Below are positions 23,172-31,487 of a stretch of 37,585 bases of DNA, one piece after another; position 1 is the stretch's first letter; each line of letters opens with the position of its first letter. The DNA is taken from the NCBI RefSeq assembly GCF_900102505.1, contig NZ_FMVT01000021.1, positions 1 to 37,585 on the forward strand, given 5' to 3'. The translations under genes and the position numbers were made by a program. The DNA comes from Paracoccus tibetensis (GTDB lineage: Bacteria > Pseudomonadota > Alphaproteobacteria > Rhodobacterales > Rhodobacteraceae). The notes beneath the pieces were generated by a model. That model had not been told where the DNA came from. It saw only the letters and a list, made by a program, of their open reading frames with translations, and searched no databases.

Positions 23172-23931
23172 GATGGCCGCCGCGCGCAGCCTTCCCTACT
23201 ACCCGCGCCTCGACGGCCTCAGGGCCGTGGCCGTGCTTGGCGTCTTCGCCGAGCACTTCACCTATAGCGAGCTGATCCGCGGCTGGAGCCCCGGCATGAT
23301 CGGCGTCAGGACCTTCTTCGTCCTCTCGGGCTTCCTGATCACCTCGATCCTGCTCCAGCAGCGCGGAACCGCCTCTGCCGGCGACCTGGCGGGGCGGTTC
23401 TTCCTGCGGCGCTTCCTGCGGCTGGCGCCGCCGTTCTACCTGGCCATCGTCCTGGCGGCGGCCTTGGGGATCTCGGGCATGAGGTCGGACTGGTGGGTGC
23501 ATGGGCTCTACCTGTCGAACATCCAGATCGCGATACAGCAGCAGTGGAGCGGGGCAGGGCACTTCTGGACCCTGGCCGTCGAGGAGCAGTTCTACCTGCT
23601 GTGGTTCCCCGCCGTCATCCTGGCCCCGCGGCGATGGCTTCTGCCGATCTGCCTGGCCTGCCTGATCGCGGCGCCACTTTTCCGCTCGCTCATCCTGCTG
23701 GATGCCAGCCCGTTCATCGACGTCCTTCTGCCCGCGCTCTACGAGCATGTGCCGGCGATCCTTCACCTGACCGAAGGGCCCCTGAAACTGGTGCGGTCCC
23801 TGCTGTGGGTGCTGATCTCGCTCGCCCTTGCCGAGCTGTCCTGGAGGCTGGTCGAAAGGCCTCTGATGCGCCGCCGCCGAGACGCCGCGGAGGGCGGCCC
23901 CTCGGCCCTTCTTCCGCAGCGTTCCGCCTAG
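23164..23931 (+). CDS. Acyltransferase-3 family membrane protein, short form
   Basis: This 255-aa integral membrane protein belongs to the OafA/ExoZ/ExoH acyltransferase-3 family, which adds acetyl or succinyl groups to sugars. Family landmarks are PRLDGLRAVAVLGVFAEH, GVRTFFVLSGFLIT, FLRRFLRLAPPFYLA and FWTLAVEEQFYLLW, with a terminal SWRLVERPL. Normal members have about 340-380 residues and around ten helices. Here only about six helices remain, and roughly 80-100 residues seem missing between PLFRSLILL and the terminal helix. The frame is intact, so this may be an in-frame deletion or a short subfamily. ATG 23164 overlaps the GT2 stop by 8 bp. Activity is uncertain. Confidence 0.82.
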   Translation: MPEMAAARSLPYYPRLDGLRAVAVLGVFAEHFTYSELIRGWSPGMIGVRTFFVLSGFLITSILLQQRGTASAGDLAGRFFLRRFLRLAPPFYLAIVLAAALGISGMRSDWWVHGLYLSNIQIAIQQQWSGAGHFWTLAVEEQFYLLWFPAVILAPRRWLLPICLACLIAAPLFRSLILLDASPFIDVLLPALYEHVPAILHLTEGPLKLVRSLLWVLISLALAELSWRLVERPLMRRRRDAAEGGPSALLPQRSA

Positions 23932-24057
23932 CCCGGGCCGCGCCGGCAGAAGACCACCGATCCCCGCCAACCGGCCTTTGGCCCGCGGCCCCGTTCCTCT
24001 ATCCTGGCCGGGCAGGTGCCGAGGGACCTGAGCCGCCCCAGGAAAGATCGGAACGCC

Positions 24058-25041
24058 GTGCCAACCGAAATCGCCAATGCGCTCGAACTCCATGTCGCGG
24101 AGCTGGTCAACGCCGCCCGGCTCGAGGCGGGCCTGCGGCCTGTCCATGTCGAGCTGCACCTGAACAGCGCCGCGCAGGGCCACTCGGACTGGATGTCGGG
24201 GGGCGGCGGGCTCTCCCACCAGGGTGCGGGCGGCAGCACGTCGGCCGGCCGGGCGGGGGATGCGGAATTTCCCCTGCAGGGCGGCAGCTGGCACCTGACC
24301 GAGAATGTCGCCCAGAAGAGCATCAGCGGCGCGCCCGGGCGCGGCGACGTGGAGGACATGCACGCCGCCCTGATGCAGAGCAGCGCGCATCAGGCCAATA
24401 TCCTCGATCCCGATGTCGACTACCTGGGCGTCGGGCTCTCCACGGGGCAGATGCCGGGCGGCGGCGGGATGCAGGCGCTCTACATGACGCAGAACTTCGC
24501 CTCGAGTTCGCAGCCGGTCCTGGTCCAGGAAGAGATCGACGGGCAGATGGTCGTGACGACCTATGTGGATGGCGAACCCGTGGAGGGCTCGTCCCGCCCC
24601 GTCGAGGAGGAGCAGGAGGAGGACTCTCCTGGCGACGGCTCCGGCGAGGACGAGGACCCGCAGCAGCCCGCGACCGCGGGCGGATCATGCTTCGTCGCCA
24701 CCGCCGCCTATGGCGATCCCCTGCATCCGGACGTGGCGATGCTGCGCCGGCTGCGCGACGAGGTCCTGGTGCGTCACCCGGCCGGCCGGGCCTTCATCCG
24801 CGCCTACTGGATCATCGGCCCGCGGCTGGCGCGCCTCGTGGATGCGCAACGGCCCTCGGGCCGGGTCTCCCGCCTGCTGCTGGCGCCTTGGGTTCTCGGC
24901 GCGGCACGGCTGCTCGCAGGGCAGGAGCGGCACCGCAGGGTCGTGCTGCCGACGGCATGGACATCAAAGGCGCCGAGTTCGGACCCCGGTGCGCCGCTGC
25001 CAGAAGTGCCTCCGGCGGCGCGATGGGAAGGGCTGTCCTAG
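24058..25041 (+). CDS. CAP-domain protein with C-terminal CFI-box-like segment
   Basis: This protein of about 327 aa has a CAP (SCP/PR-1) domain over residues 1-160: LVNAARLEAGLRPV, AAQGHSDWM, a glycine-rich SHQG segment, ENVAQ, HQANILDPDVDYLGVG and LYMTQNFA. A very acidic linker rich in E, D, G and P follows (about 180-215). The C-terminus opens with CFVATAAYGDP, close to the CFIATAAYG box of CFI-box-CTERM proteins, then a basic helical region. No signal peptide is visible. GTG 24058 is chosen because AGGAAAG precedes it and it places the CAP domain at the N-terminus; GTG 24016 is an alternative. Function is unknown. Its place beside EPS genes suggests an envelope or matrix role. Confidence 0.75.
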   Translation: MPTEIANALELHVAELVNAARLEAGLRPVHVELHLNSAAQGHSDWMSGGGGLSHQGAGGSTSAGRAGDAEFPLQGGSWHLTENVAQKSISGAPGRGDVEDMHAALMQSSAHQANILDPDVDYLGVGLSTGQMPGGGGMQALYMTQNFASSSQPVLVQEEIDGQMVVTTYVDGEPVEGSSRPVEEEQEEDSPGDGSGEDEDPQQPATAGGSCFVATAAYGDPLHPDVAMLRRLRDEVLVRHPAGRAFIRAYWIIGPRLARLVDAQRPSGRVSRLLLAPWVLGAARLLAGQERHRRVVLPTAWTSKAPSSDPGAPLPEVPPAARWEGLS

Positions 25042-25203
25042 CCGGTGACCAAGATCGCTCCCGCGGCGCCTGAGGACCCTGGTCTTCCAAACAGCTTCAG
25101 GGCCAGGCGGCGGATCGCCAGCCACAACTCGCGACGACAGGCTGGTCGAGGCAGCTGACGGCCGTTGATCCCGCCGGGCGCATGACCTCCTGCCTTCCCG
25201 ATG

Positions 25204-26763
25204 TCACTTGATCCTCGTGCGCTCCCACGGGGCCCGCTCGGGGAAATTGACCTCGAGGAACCGACGGATGCTCCTATGCCAATCCGCCCCCGGAGCCTGC
25301 GCGCCACCTTCGTTGAGGCACAGCGCCTCGACATCCCCCTCGAGCGCGGTCCTGAGCCGGTTTTTCCAGCGCAGGTCCATCGGCATGACCAACGACAGGC
25401 GCAGCGGGGCGATCTCGGCCCGGCCAGTAGCCAGGGCATAGTGGTGATAGAGGAACGAGGTCAGGTTCAGGTCGTCGGAACTGCGGAAGCGGCTCGGCCT
25501 AAACCGTGCAAAATCCGTGGCCCATCGCGCCTCGATCTCGGCCAGGATGTCCTGTCGCAACGCGAACGGCGCGTGCTTGTGCAACTGGGTCGGCCAGAAT
25601 CCAAAATCACGCGCCAGCAGCTGGGCCGAATTCCGCGCGGCATTGAGATGGTCGGGATCGCTCGCCCGCACCGGGCCCGAGACCACGCCATCCTCTTCCA
25701 GAAAGGCCCGGCTGTTGCCGGAGGCGCCGAAGAAGAACGCCTTCTCCTTGGGCGTCACGACGAAAACATCGTCGTTCAGATAGAGGAAGCGCAGCGAGAG
25801 GTCGGGAATATGGTGCAGACGGCTCTCGATGACATGCGAGGAGAAGGTCGGCAGGTATTCGGACTGAATGATGCGCTCGTGCGGGATCCAGCGGATGCAG
25901 GGATGGTCGGGATCCAGCCAGTCGGGAGGGGCGCAGTTCGTCACCACATGGATCCGCCGCGCCCAGGGCAGGTTCAGGGCAACCGAGCGCAGCGAATAGC
26001 GCAGCTCGTCGCTGGAATGGAACCGGGACAGCGCGGCGGCGTCGTTCTCGTCTCCCACGCCGGCTGAGGGGCGGGGGACATGGCGCGCGAAGGCCTCGAT
26101 CCAGGCGGGATCCTGGTGGTTCACCCATGTATAGACCAAGTCCACGGGCTCGTCCCGCAGGCGCTGCCTCAGCGTCGGGGCAGGCAGGATGCCCGCAAGC
26201 CGGGTCAGGCCCGGATGGCCGAAGGGATCCTGGTAAAGCGCACGGGCCGTCGCATTGGCCCGGTTGCGGGACAGCCAGACCCCGTTCGGGCGGGCCTCGT
26301 AGCATTCCAGCTCGATCCGCTGGCTGCCCGGCTGCAGCAGGTCCACGCGCGGAGCGGCCAGCAGGCGCAACCAGCCGGAACCGGCAGGGTCGACCTCGGT
26401 GCCAGCGCAGAGAAAGCGCGCCTGCGGACAGGCGGCACGCAGCACCGAGAGGGCAGCCGGGAAATCGATGTCGCGGATCCCGAGCACGGCGCACCCGTCG
26501 TCCTCGTGCAGGACAAGCACCCCCATCCGGCTGCTCAGCATCGACAGCAGGTTGTCCCGGTCAGGTCCGGGAGGAATGTCTGCAGATCCCTGCAGCTCCC
26601 TGGCCCGCCAGATCCCCCGCAGACGGCGAGTCCCGAGGCTCCAGACATGCCGCATGGCGAGCCTGACGGCCCAGTGGCCATGAAGCCCCGCGCGCCCGTG
26701 ATCGAAACCCGCCTGCACGGCGCGGCCGGCCCGCCGTGCTTGTCTGGCAATGGCTGTCAGCAT
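25204..26763 (-). CDS. Stealth-family sugar-phosphate transferase
   Basis: This 519-aa protein carries all four conserved regions of Stealth proteins, bacterial relatives of the GlcNAc-1-phosphotransferase catalytic subunit that build phosphodiester-linked hexose polymers. CR1 is VDLVYTWVNHQDPAW at 207-221. CR2 runs about 246-340, from RFHSSDELRYSLRS to LRFLYLNDDVFV. CR3 is LHKHAPFALRQDIL at 394-407 and CR4 is FRSSDDLNLTSFLYHHYAL at 426-444. The first 200 residues have no recognised domain. AGGAAG precedes ATG 26763 at acceptable spacing. The neighbours include CDP-glycerol enzymes, so the product may be a phosphate-containing capsule or side group. The exact sugar phosphate is not readable. 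Confidence 0.92.
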   Translation of the reverse strand: MLTAIARQARRAGRAVQAGFDHGRAGLHGHWAVRLAMRHVWSLGTRRLRGIWRARELQGSADIPPGPDRDNLLSMLSSRMGVLVLHEDDGCAVLGIRDIDFPAALSVLRAACPQARFLCAGTEVDPAGSGWLRLLAAPRVDLLQPGSQRIELECYEARPNGVWLSRNRANATARALYQDPFGHPGLTRLAGILPAPTLRQRLRDEPVDLVYTWVNHQDPAWIEAFARHVPRPSAGVGDENDAAALSRFHSSDELRYSLRSVALNLPWARRIHVVTNCAPPDWLDPDHPCIRWIPHERIIQSEYLPTFSSHVIESRLHHIPDLSLRFLYLNDDVFVVTPKEKAFFFGASGNSRAFLEEDGVVSGPVRASDPDHLNAARNSAQLLARDFGFWPTQLHKHAPFALRQDILAEIEARWATDFARFRPSRFRSSDDLNLTSFLYHHYALATGRAEIAPLRLSLVMPMDLRWKNRLRTALEGDVEALCLNEGGAQAPGADWHRSIRRFLEVNFPERAPWERTRIK

Positions 26764-27015
26764 CGCGCCCGCTTCCTGAACGACGTCTCTAGGCCCGAGG
26801 ATGCCGCGCTGCAGGCCGACCGAAGACGGCGCAGCCCGACCACGCAGGCAGTTGACCGGCTTCTAGCGCATTCCGGATGACCTGCCACTGTTATTGCCAT
26901 CCTTCGGTCCGGCGCGGCAGGACGGCGGCCGGCATCCCGCGCGTGTTGAGTTTTTCCGGCCTTTGCCCCACAGAGGCGTATTCTTTTCAATCATCGCAGA
27001 CATCAGGACCAGTCA
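26764..27015. promoter_or_regulatory. Divergent promoter region, Stealth gene and GT2-TagF gene
   Basis: This 252-bp gap lies between two divergently transcribed genes and should contain both promoters. AGGA before ATG 27016 is the ribosome-binding site of the rightward gene. I see no coding sequence and no clear operator. Confidence 0.35.
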
Positions 27016-27759
27016 ATGCTGAAGCGCCTAGGCAGGAAGATCGCGCGGAAACTCATCGTCCACGCAAGGGGCCTGGCTGGCGCAGCCCTCGCGGCAAGGC
27101 CCGGGCCGCTGCGCCTGTCGCTGGTGGTTCCCACCTACAACGTGGAAGCCTATATCGACCGCTTCCTGGACAGCGTGTTCACCCAGACCTCACAACTGCG
27201 CAGCTTCGAGGTGATCATCGTCGACGACGGCTCGACCGATCGCACCGCCGAGATCGTCCGGAAATGGCAGGCGCGTCATCCCAAGCACCTGCGCTATGTC
27301 CGTCAGGAAAACGCTGGTGCATCTGCCGCCAGGAACACCGGCCTGGCGCTGGCGAAGGGAACGTGGATCGGCTTTCCGGATCCGGACGACTTTCTGGACA
27401 GGGATTACTTCCGGCGAATGCTGAAGGAGACCGAGCAGAAGCACGAGGAGCCGCTGCTGGCCGTATGCTCCAATACAATTTTTTATTTTGAAGATCGAGA
27501 TGAGTATTCCAACTCTCATCCACTTAGATACAAGTTTCGGCGTGGCACTGTAATAAGGTCAAGCAATGATCTGGGCAACTTTATCCATCTTTCGGTAAAC
27601 ACAGTCTGGCTACATCGTGAGACTGTGATCCGATCAGGAGTCAAGTTCGACGCACGGGTCAAGCCATCTTTCGAGGATGCTCACTTCATAAACAGAATTT
27701 TCTTGGCGTCACCAGACCGCAAGGTCAGCTTTATCCCAAATGCCCGATATTATTACTGA
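27016..27759 (+). CDS. GT2 domain half of the interrupted fusion
   Basis: This 247-aa translatable part holds a complete-looking GT2 catalytic domain: SLVVPTYNVEAYIDRFLDSV near residues 35-54, VIIVDDGSTDRT, ENAGASAARNTGLALAKG and DPDDFLDRDYF near 120-130, with FEDAHFINRIFLA in place of the usual GEDxxF acidic motif. AGGA stands seven bases before ATG 27016. The first 460 bases are GC-rich and then composition drops abruptly at about 27470. Alone it could still transfer a sugar, but in this family the domain is normally followed in the same chain by the glycerophosphotransferase. Confidence 0.75.
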   Translation: MLKRLGRKIARKLIVHARGLAGAALAARPGPLRLSLVVPTYNVEAYIDRFLDSVFTQTSQLRSFEVIIVDDGSTDRTAEIVRKWQARHPKHLRYVRQENAGASAARNTGLALAKGTWIGFPDPDDFLDRDYFRRMLKETEQKHEEPLLAVCSNTIFYFEDRDEYSNSHPLRYKFRRGTVIRSSNDLGNFIHLSVNTVWLHRETVIRSGVKFDARVKPSFEDAHFINRIFLASPDRKVSFIPNARYYY

Positions 27760-27849
27760 AAAAGGCATAATAAAACCTCGCTCCTTGATCAGGCTAAATT
27801 AACGAAGTCTTGGTTCAGCGATAAGCTAAAATATGGCGTCCTAGATCTT

Positions 27850-29667
27850 TTGATATCTTGCCAAGAGGCAATGGGCTTTATTCCTGCCCACATACAAAGA
27901 ACATGTCTCTACGATGTCTTCTGGGTCTTCCGCTATCTTTTGGACCATGAAGAGCGCACAGATTTTCTAACGAATGAAGAACGACAGGATTTTGTAAGCC
28001 TTCTCTGTCGGATCATGGAATATATCGACATAGAAACCATCTCAGAATTTGAACTTGCGGGCTGCACCGAGGAACACAAGGTCGCGCTGCTTGCCATGTA
28101 CAAGGACCAAAGACGGGAAAGCACGGCGGTCTATCTCCAGCAGATCGACCAGGCCTCGGGACAGATGCAGTTCTCGTATTTCTCGGGCGGGAACGACAGG
28201 TTTCCGATCCGGCCGTTCGTGAACGGGCAGGAAGCCAAAATGCATCTGCCCAGCCAGCGCTCCTCGACCTTCATGGGCGCCACCTATTTCACCCAGCATT
28301 TCTTCTGGGTGTCCTTGAACGAAGGCGACACGATCCGCTTCGAGGCGGAAGGCGCGCCCTGCCGCATCCGGCGGAGGAGGAAGGCAATCGGTCAAGAGGC
28401 CAACTGGCTGACCCTGCGCGATGCCTTGGTCCAAGACGCTCCGCGGAATGTCAGCCCGGAGCACCAGCGCCTCAGGGACTTTGTTCTGGAAAGCCAGGAC
28501 AAATACCGCGGCTGCTGGGTCCTGATGGATCGCGACGATCGCGCCGATGACAATGCGGAGCACCTGTATCGGCACCTGATGCGTCAGGGGCAGAACGGCA
28601 ATGTCTGGTTCGTGCTGTCCCGGCAATCGGGGGATTGGGACCGGCTGGAGCGGGAAGGCTTCAAGCTGCTGGCCTTTGGGTCAGATGACCACATCGCCGC
28701 CCAGATGAATGCCTCTATCCTGGCCTCGTCTCATGCCGACGACTATGTGCTGTGGCCCGTGCCAAAGGCCGAGTTCGGGGATCTGGCTAAGTACGAATTT
28801 GCTTTCCTCCAGCATGGCGTAACAATGAACGATCTATCGGCTTGGCTAAACAGAAAGCCGATTCGGCTATTTGTTGCATCCACCCCTGCTGAAGCAGCAG
28901 CTATTTCTGATGCTGGTAGCCGATACGTCTTCAGCAACAGGGAAGTTCTACTAAGTGGATTTCCCCGGCACGACCGACTTCTCAGCAAGGCGCGAAAAAC
29001 CGTGCCTAATTCTATCCTTATCATGCCGACGTGGCGGAAATATCTGAGCGGGGGAGGAGATGTCACGGGAATGCGCTGGACGAAGCAGGACAATTTTTCT
29101 GAAAGTGTATTCGCTCGGAACTGGTCCGCGATCCTGAATTTGCCAGATCTTGCCCATTTGGCGGAACGGCATGGTGTCAGTGTCATGTTCGTGCCGCATC
29201 CGAACATGGCGATATATTTGCCGGACATGGCTATTCCCGGCTGGATCGAGACCGTCGATGTGCGCGATGGCTTCTGCTATCAGGACCTGCTGGTGCGGGC
29301 ATGCGTGGCCGTGACCGATTATTCATCCGCTCTGATGGAGGTGGCCTTCCTGCAGCGGCCCGTGATCTACTTCCAGTTTGATTTTGACGAGTTCTTCGCC
29401 GGTGATCACATCTGCAAGCCCGGCTACTTCTCATTCGAACGGGACGGCTTCGGTCCCGTCGTGCGGAACCCTGAAGACGTCATCGCGCAGCTGGACGCCG
29501 CGCTGTCGGGCCGCGAAGATCCGGTCTATGCCGCGCGACGCGACGCGGCCTTCCCGTTCCGGGACGGAGAATGCTGCGAGCGGGTCCGCATCGCGATCGA
29601 GCAACTATCCGGGCCGCGTCAGGTCCTGGCGCCCGACCATGCCGCCTTGGCCGCGCACCCGGCCTAG
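27850..29667 (+). CDS. CDP-glycerol glycerophosphotransferase (TagF-like) half of the fusion
   Basis: This part contains the catalytic domain that moves glycerol phosphate from CDP-glycerol to an acceptor. Motifs in order are FAFLQHGVTMNDLSAWL (about nt 28797-28850), LLSGFPRHDRLL, ILIMPTWRKYL, VMFVPHPNM and VAVTDYSSALMEVAFLQRP (about 29308-29365), all hallmarks of TagB/TagF enzymes. If translated separately, the possible restarts are TTG 27850 or ATG 27871, neither with a convincing ribosome-binding site, so independent expression is doubtful. Composition is a mosaic: AT-rich at 27850-28090, GC-rich to about 28770, AT-rich to about 29220, then GC-rich. TagD, about 3 kb away, would provide the CDP-glycerol. 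Confidence 0.72.
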   Translation: MISCQEAMGFIPAHIQRTCLYDVFWVFRYLLDHEERTDFLTNEERQDFVSLLCRIMEYIDIETISEFELAGCTEEHKVALLAMYKDQRRESTAVYLQQIDQASGQMQFSYFSGGNDRFPIRPFVNGQEAKMHLPSQRSSTFMGATYFTQHFFWVSLNEGDTIRFEAEGAPCRIRRRRKAIGQEANWLTLRDALVQDAPRNVSPEHQRLRDFVLESQDKYRGCWVLMDRDDRADDNAEHLYRHLMRQGQNGNVWFVLSRQSGDWDRLEREGFKLLAFGSDDHIAAQMNASILASSHADDYVLWPVPKAEFGDLAKYEFAFLQHGVTMNDLSAWLNRKPIRLFVASTPAEAAAISDAGSRYVFSNREVLLSGFPRHDRLLSKARKTVPNSILIMPTWRKYLSGGGDVTGMRWTKQDNFSESVFARNWSAILNLPDLAHLAERHGVSVMFVPHPNMAIYLPDMAIPGWIETVDVRDGFCYQDLLVRACVAVTDYSSALMEVAFLQRPVIYFQFDFDEFFAGDHICKPGYFSFERDGFGPVVRNPEDVIAQLDAALSGREDPVYAARRDAAFPFRDGECCERVRIAIEQLSGPRQVLAPDHAALAAHPA

Positions 29668-30169
29668 TTCGAAACAGGTGCAGAAAGGTTCTAGGCCCGA
29701 TTCTGGCATCCGGCTCGGCCTTGTGACGCGGGCACTTGTTGAGAAATGCGCTTGTGAAAGTTCCATCGGAACAAGGGGACGGAAAGTGGATGCCGATATG
29801 GATATGCGAGGTCCGTTCTTGTATGCTCCGCCTGCAGTTGTGTAAAAGAACCCGTTTTTAGTAACCTGCAGGAAGCCTCAATGCCCTTATCATTCTCCTG
29901 TTCCATACCAGCTTGAGCGGAAAGATGGGGGAAGAGACGTTCTACTTGGGGCAGGCGATCAGCAATTCTACAGGTTTTTACACAGCACGGCACAACTTGG
30001 CGCGGCGCGAGCACGCCGGCAAGCGCCTGCTGGAAGCACTTGCAGAGAATTCTCCAATTCTAAAATTGGAGCGACTTTTCAGTTCGGCATACCAAGACTT
30101 GCCGTCACCTGACCCGATGTTCCCCTCATTCCGCACCTTGGGAAAACGTGTGACACCTGCAGGATGCCC
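29668..30169. other. 502-bp gap without a convincing gene
   Basis: The gap is lower in GC than the exo core. An 86-codon frame at 29913-30173 has no recognisable domain and no good start, so I do not call it. CTCCAATT at 30052-30059 pairs with AATTGGAG at 30064-30071 across a 4-base loop, followed by CGACTTTTC. This resembles a weak terminator or operator before the next gene. The promoter of the GT25-like gene should lie here. Confidence 0.4.
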
Positions 30170-31405
30170 ATGAAGCGCAACTTGATGGCCTCGCTGTCCA
30201 AGATGGTTCCTCGCGGCCTGTATCGGGTTCCGGCCCGCCTTCTCGCTGTTCTTCGCCATGAGGGGATGACGGGCCTCTATGACCGCGTGCGGTATCCCAA
30301 GCCGTTCTGGCAGCGGCAGCGCCATCCGGCGCGTGTCGTCGGTCCTGTCACGATCCGCGGAGGCGATGATGCCGACCGGGATCAGATCGCCCGCGCCCTG
30401 CAGGATGCGGAGCTGCCGCTCGCTGTGTCCAGCTCCGATCCGAAGTTCGAAGGGACGGTGATTCATATCGATCCTGTCTCCCAGGACAGAACCAGGATCA
30501 CGCAGAACGACATTCTGATACTGTTGAGGCCAACGTCTCTGCCGGAAGGCGAACTCCTATCGCTGACCACTAGATGCCAGGCGGTTCTGATCTCTTGCCC
30601 GGACATCCTTTCCTGCCTGCAGCGCGGCGGCGTGCCGATCGAGAAGATCTTCGCGCTGAAGGGCCGCGATGCGCTGCATGAAGGGATCACGCGCTATCTA
30701 ATCGCCACGAAAACCATTCCCGCGGATCGTCAGGACTGGAGGGTCTTCTCGGACCTCGATGACATACCGCTGCGCCGTCTCTGCCTGAGCCTGCCGGAGA
30801 CACCCGCGCGGCGCGAACACTTTCTGGCCGGAAAGCCAAAGGATTTCGAATTCTTCGATGGGATCAGGGCGTTCCCGGGCTGGGTCGGCGCAGCGACCAG
30901 CTTTCGCCTCATGGCGCAGGCCTGCCTCGATCAGAACATCCATCCGGTCCTGTTTTGCGAGGACGACGTCGAACTGCCTGAAGACTTCGAATTACGCTAT
31001 CAGGTGGTCAGAGATTATCTGGCAACATGCCAATGGGACCTGTTCTCGGGTCTCATCACGGACGTCGGTTCCGACTACCGCGTCACCAAGGTGGTCACTT
31101 ACCACGGCCAGACCTTTGTTCACCTGAACCGATGCGTCGGCATGGTTTTCGGGTTGTACAATCGCGCAGCGCTTGAGGGAATTTCCTCTTGGACTTTGAA
31201 TAGCGGGATGACAATCGACCGGCATCTGGAAGCGACGCAGTCTCTGGAGATAGTGACAACATTGCCATTTCTGGCGGGGCACTGTGATGATCTGGATTCC
31301 TCCGTATGGAGGTTCAAAAACCGGCGCTATCGCAACATGATTCATGAAAGCGAAGCGCGCTTGGCTCAATTAGTGAAAGAGCACGATCTTCGCAATGTGG
31401 CGTGA
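30170..31405 (+). CDS. GT25-like glycosyltransferase with an extra N-terminal region
   Basis: This 411-aa protein has no recognised domain in its first 195 residues, which are partly basic and may fold as a separate Rossmann-like unit. The C-terminal half resembles family 25 (LPS/LOS) glycosyltransferases. It has RRLCLSLPETPARREHF, then FFDGIRAFPGWVGAATSFRLMAQ, in place of the GxxxSH region, and the metal-binding CEDDVELPEDF near residues 263-273. LAGHCDDLDS near the C-terminus fits the end of the GT25 fold. ATG 30170 has AGGA at correct spacing; ATG 30164 is too close to it. Composition is lower in GC than the exo genes, like its TagF/TagD neighbours. The transferred sugar is unknown. Confidence 0.7.
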   Translation: MKRNLMASLSKMVPRGLYRVPARLLAVLRHEGMTGLYDRVRYPKPFWQRQRHPARVVGPVTIRGGDDADRDQIARALQDAELPLAVSSSDPKFEGTVIHIDPVSQDRTRITQNDILILLRPTSLPEGELLSLTTRCQAVLISCPDILSCLQRGGVPIEKIFALKGRDALHEGITRYLIATKTIPADRQDWRVFSDLDDIPLRRLCLSLPETPARREHFLAGKPKDFEFFDGIRAFPGWVGAATSFRLMAQACLDQNIHPVLFCEDDVELPEDFELRYQVVRDYLATCQWDLFSGLITDVGSDYRVTKVVTYHGQTFVHLNRCVGMVFGLYNRAALEGISSWTLNSGMTIDRHLEATQSLEIVTTLPFLAGHCDDLDSSVWRFKNRRYRNMIHESEARLAQLVKEHDLRNVA

Positions 31406-31423
31406 ATTTGCCCTTATCCATAA

Positions 31424-31487
31424 CTGCCACGGTTGGCAGCAACTTCAACAATCGAAGACTGCAGTAGCAGAAGTGTTTTAGGCACTT
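31424..31487. terminator. Two small hairpins between convergent genes
   Basis: CTGCCA at 31424-31429 pairs with TGGCAG at 31434-31439 (4-base loop). AAGTG at 31471-31475 pairs with CACTT at 31483-31487, followed on the plus strand by TTTA. They fill the gap between the GT25-like gene and the opposing glycerophosphotransferase gene. Each is short, so termination is only plausible. Confidence 0.4.

Larger units (their letters stand above)
27016..29667 (+). pseudogene. GT2-CDP-glycerol glycerophosphotransferase fusion broken by one TGA
   Basis: Read through, this frame encodes one protein of 883 residues: an N-terminal GT2 domain, a linker and beta-rich middle, and a C-terminal TagF-like glycerophosphotransferase. 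A single in-frame TGA at 27757-27759 interrupts it after ARYYY. The codons after it continue in the same frame as KRHNKTSLLDQAKLTKSW, a natural continuation of the family pattern YYYRKR...SL, so a CGA arginine codon has probably become TGA by one C-to-T change. The fusion plan matches known GT2-TagF polymerases of capsule and teichoic-acid-like polymers. It could be a recent pseudogene, a sequencing error, a readthrough case or two separately translated halves. Confidence 0.8.

Noticed and set aside
1305..25041. Calling the product succinoglycan
   Set aside because: Several exo functions are missing (pyruvyl transferase, ExoU/ExoW, ExoN) and extra unrelated glycosyltransferases are present, so the polymer is only succinoglycan-like in its assembly logic.
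23493..25073. A 526-codon plus-strand frame across the acyltransferase and CAP genes
   Set aside because: It has shadow composition (Arg, Gly, Pro, Ala) and no domain. It runs out of frame through two recognisable genes.
25042..25203. Possible small minus-strand peptide gene between the CAP and Stealth genes
   Set aside because: AGGAGGT stands almost directly against an ATG giving about 28 codons, but the spacing is too short and the peptide has no features.
27757..27759. Selenocysteine insertion at the TGA in the GT2-TagF frame
   Set aside because: The family has arginine at this place, no selenoprotein is known in it, and no clear SECIS-like hairpin follows the codon.
29913..30173. An 86-codon plus-strand frame before the GT25-like gene
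   Set aside because: It has no recognised domain and a weak start, and it overlaps the start of the real gene.
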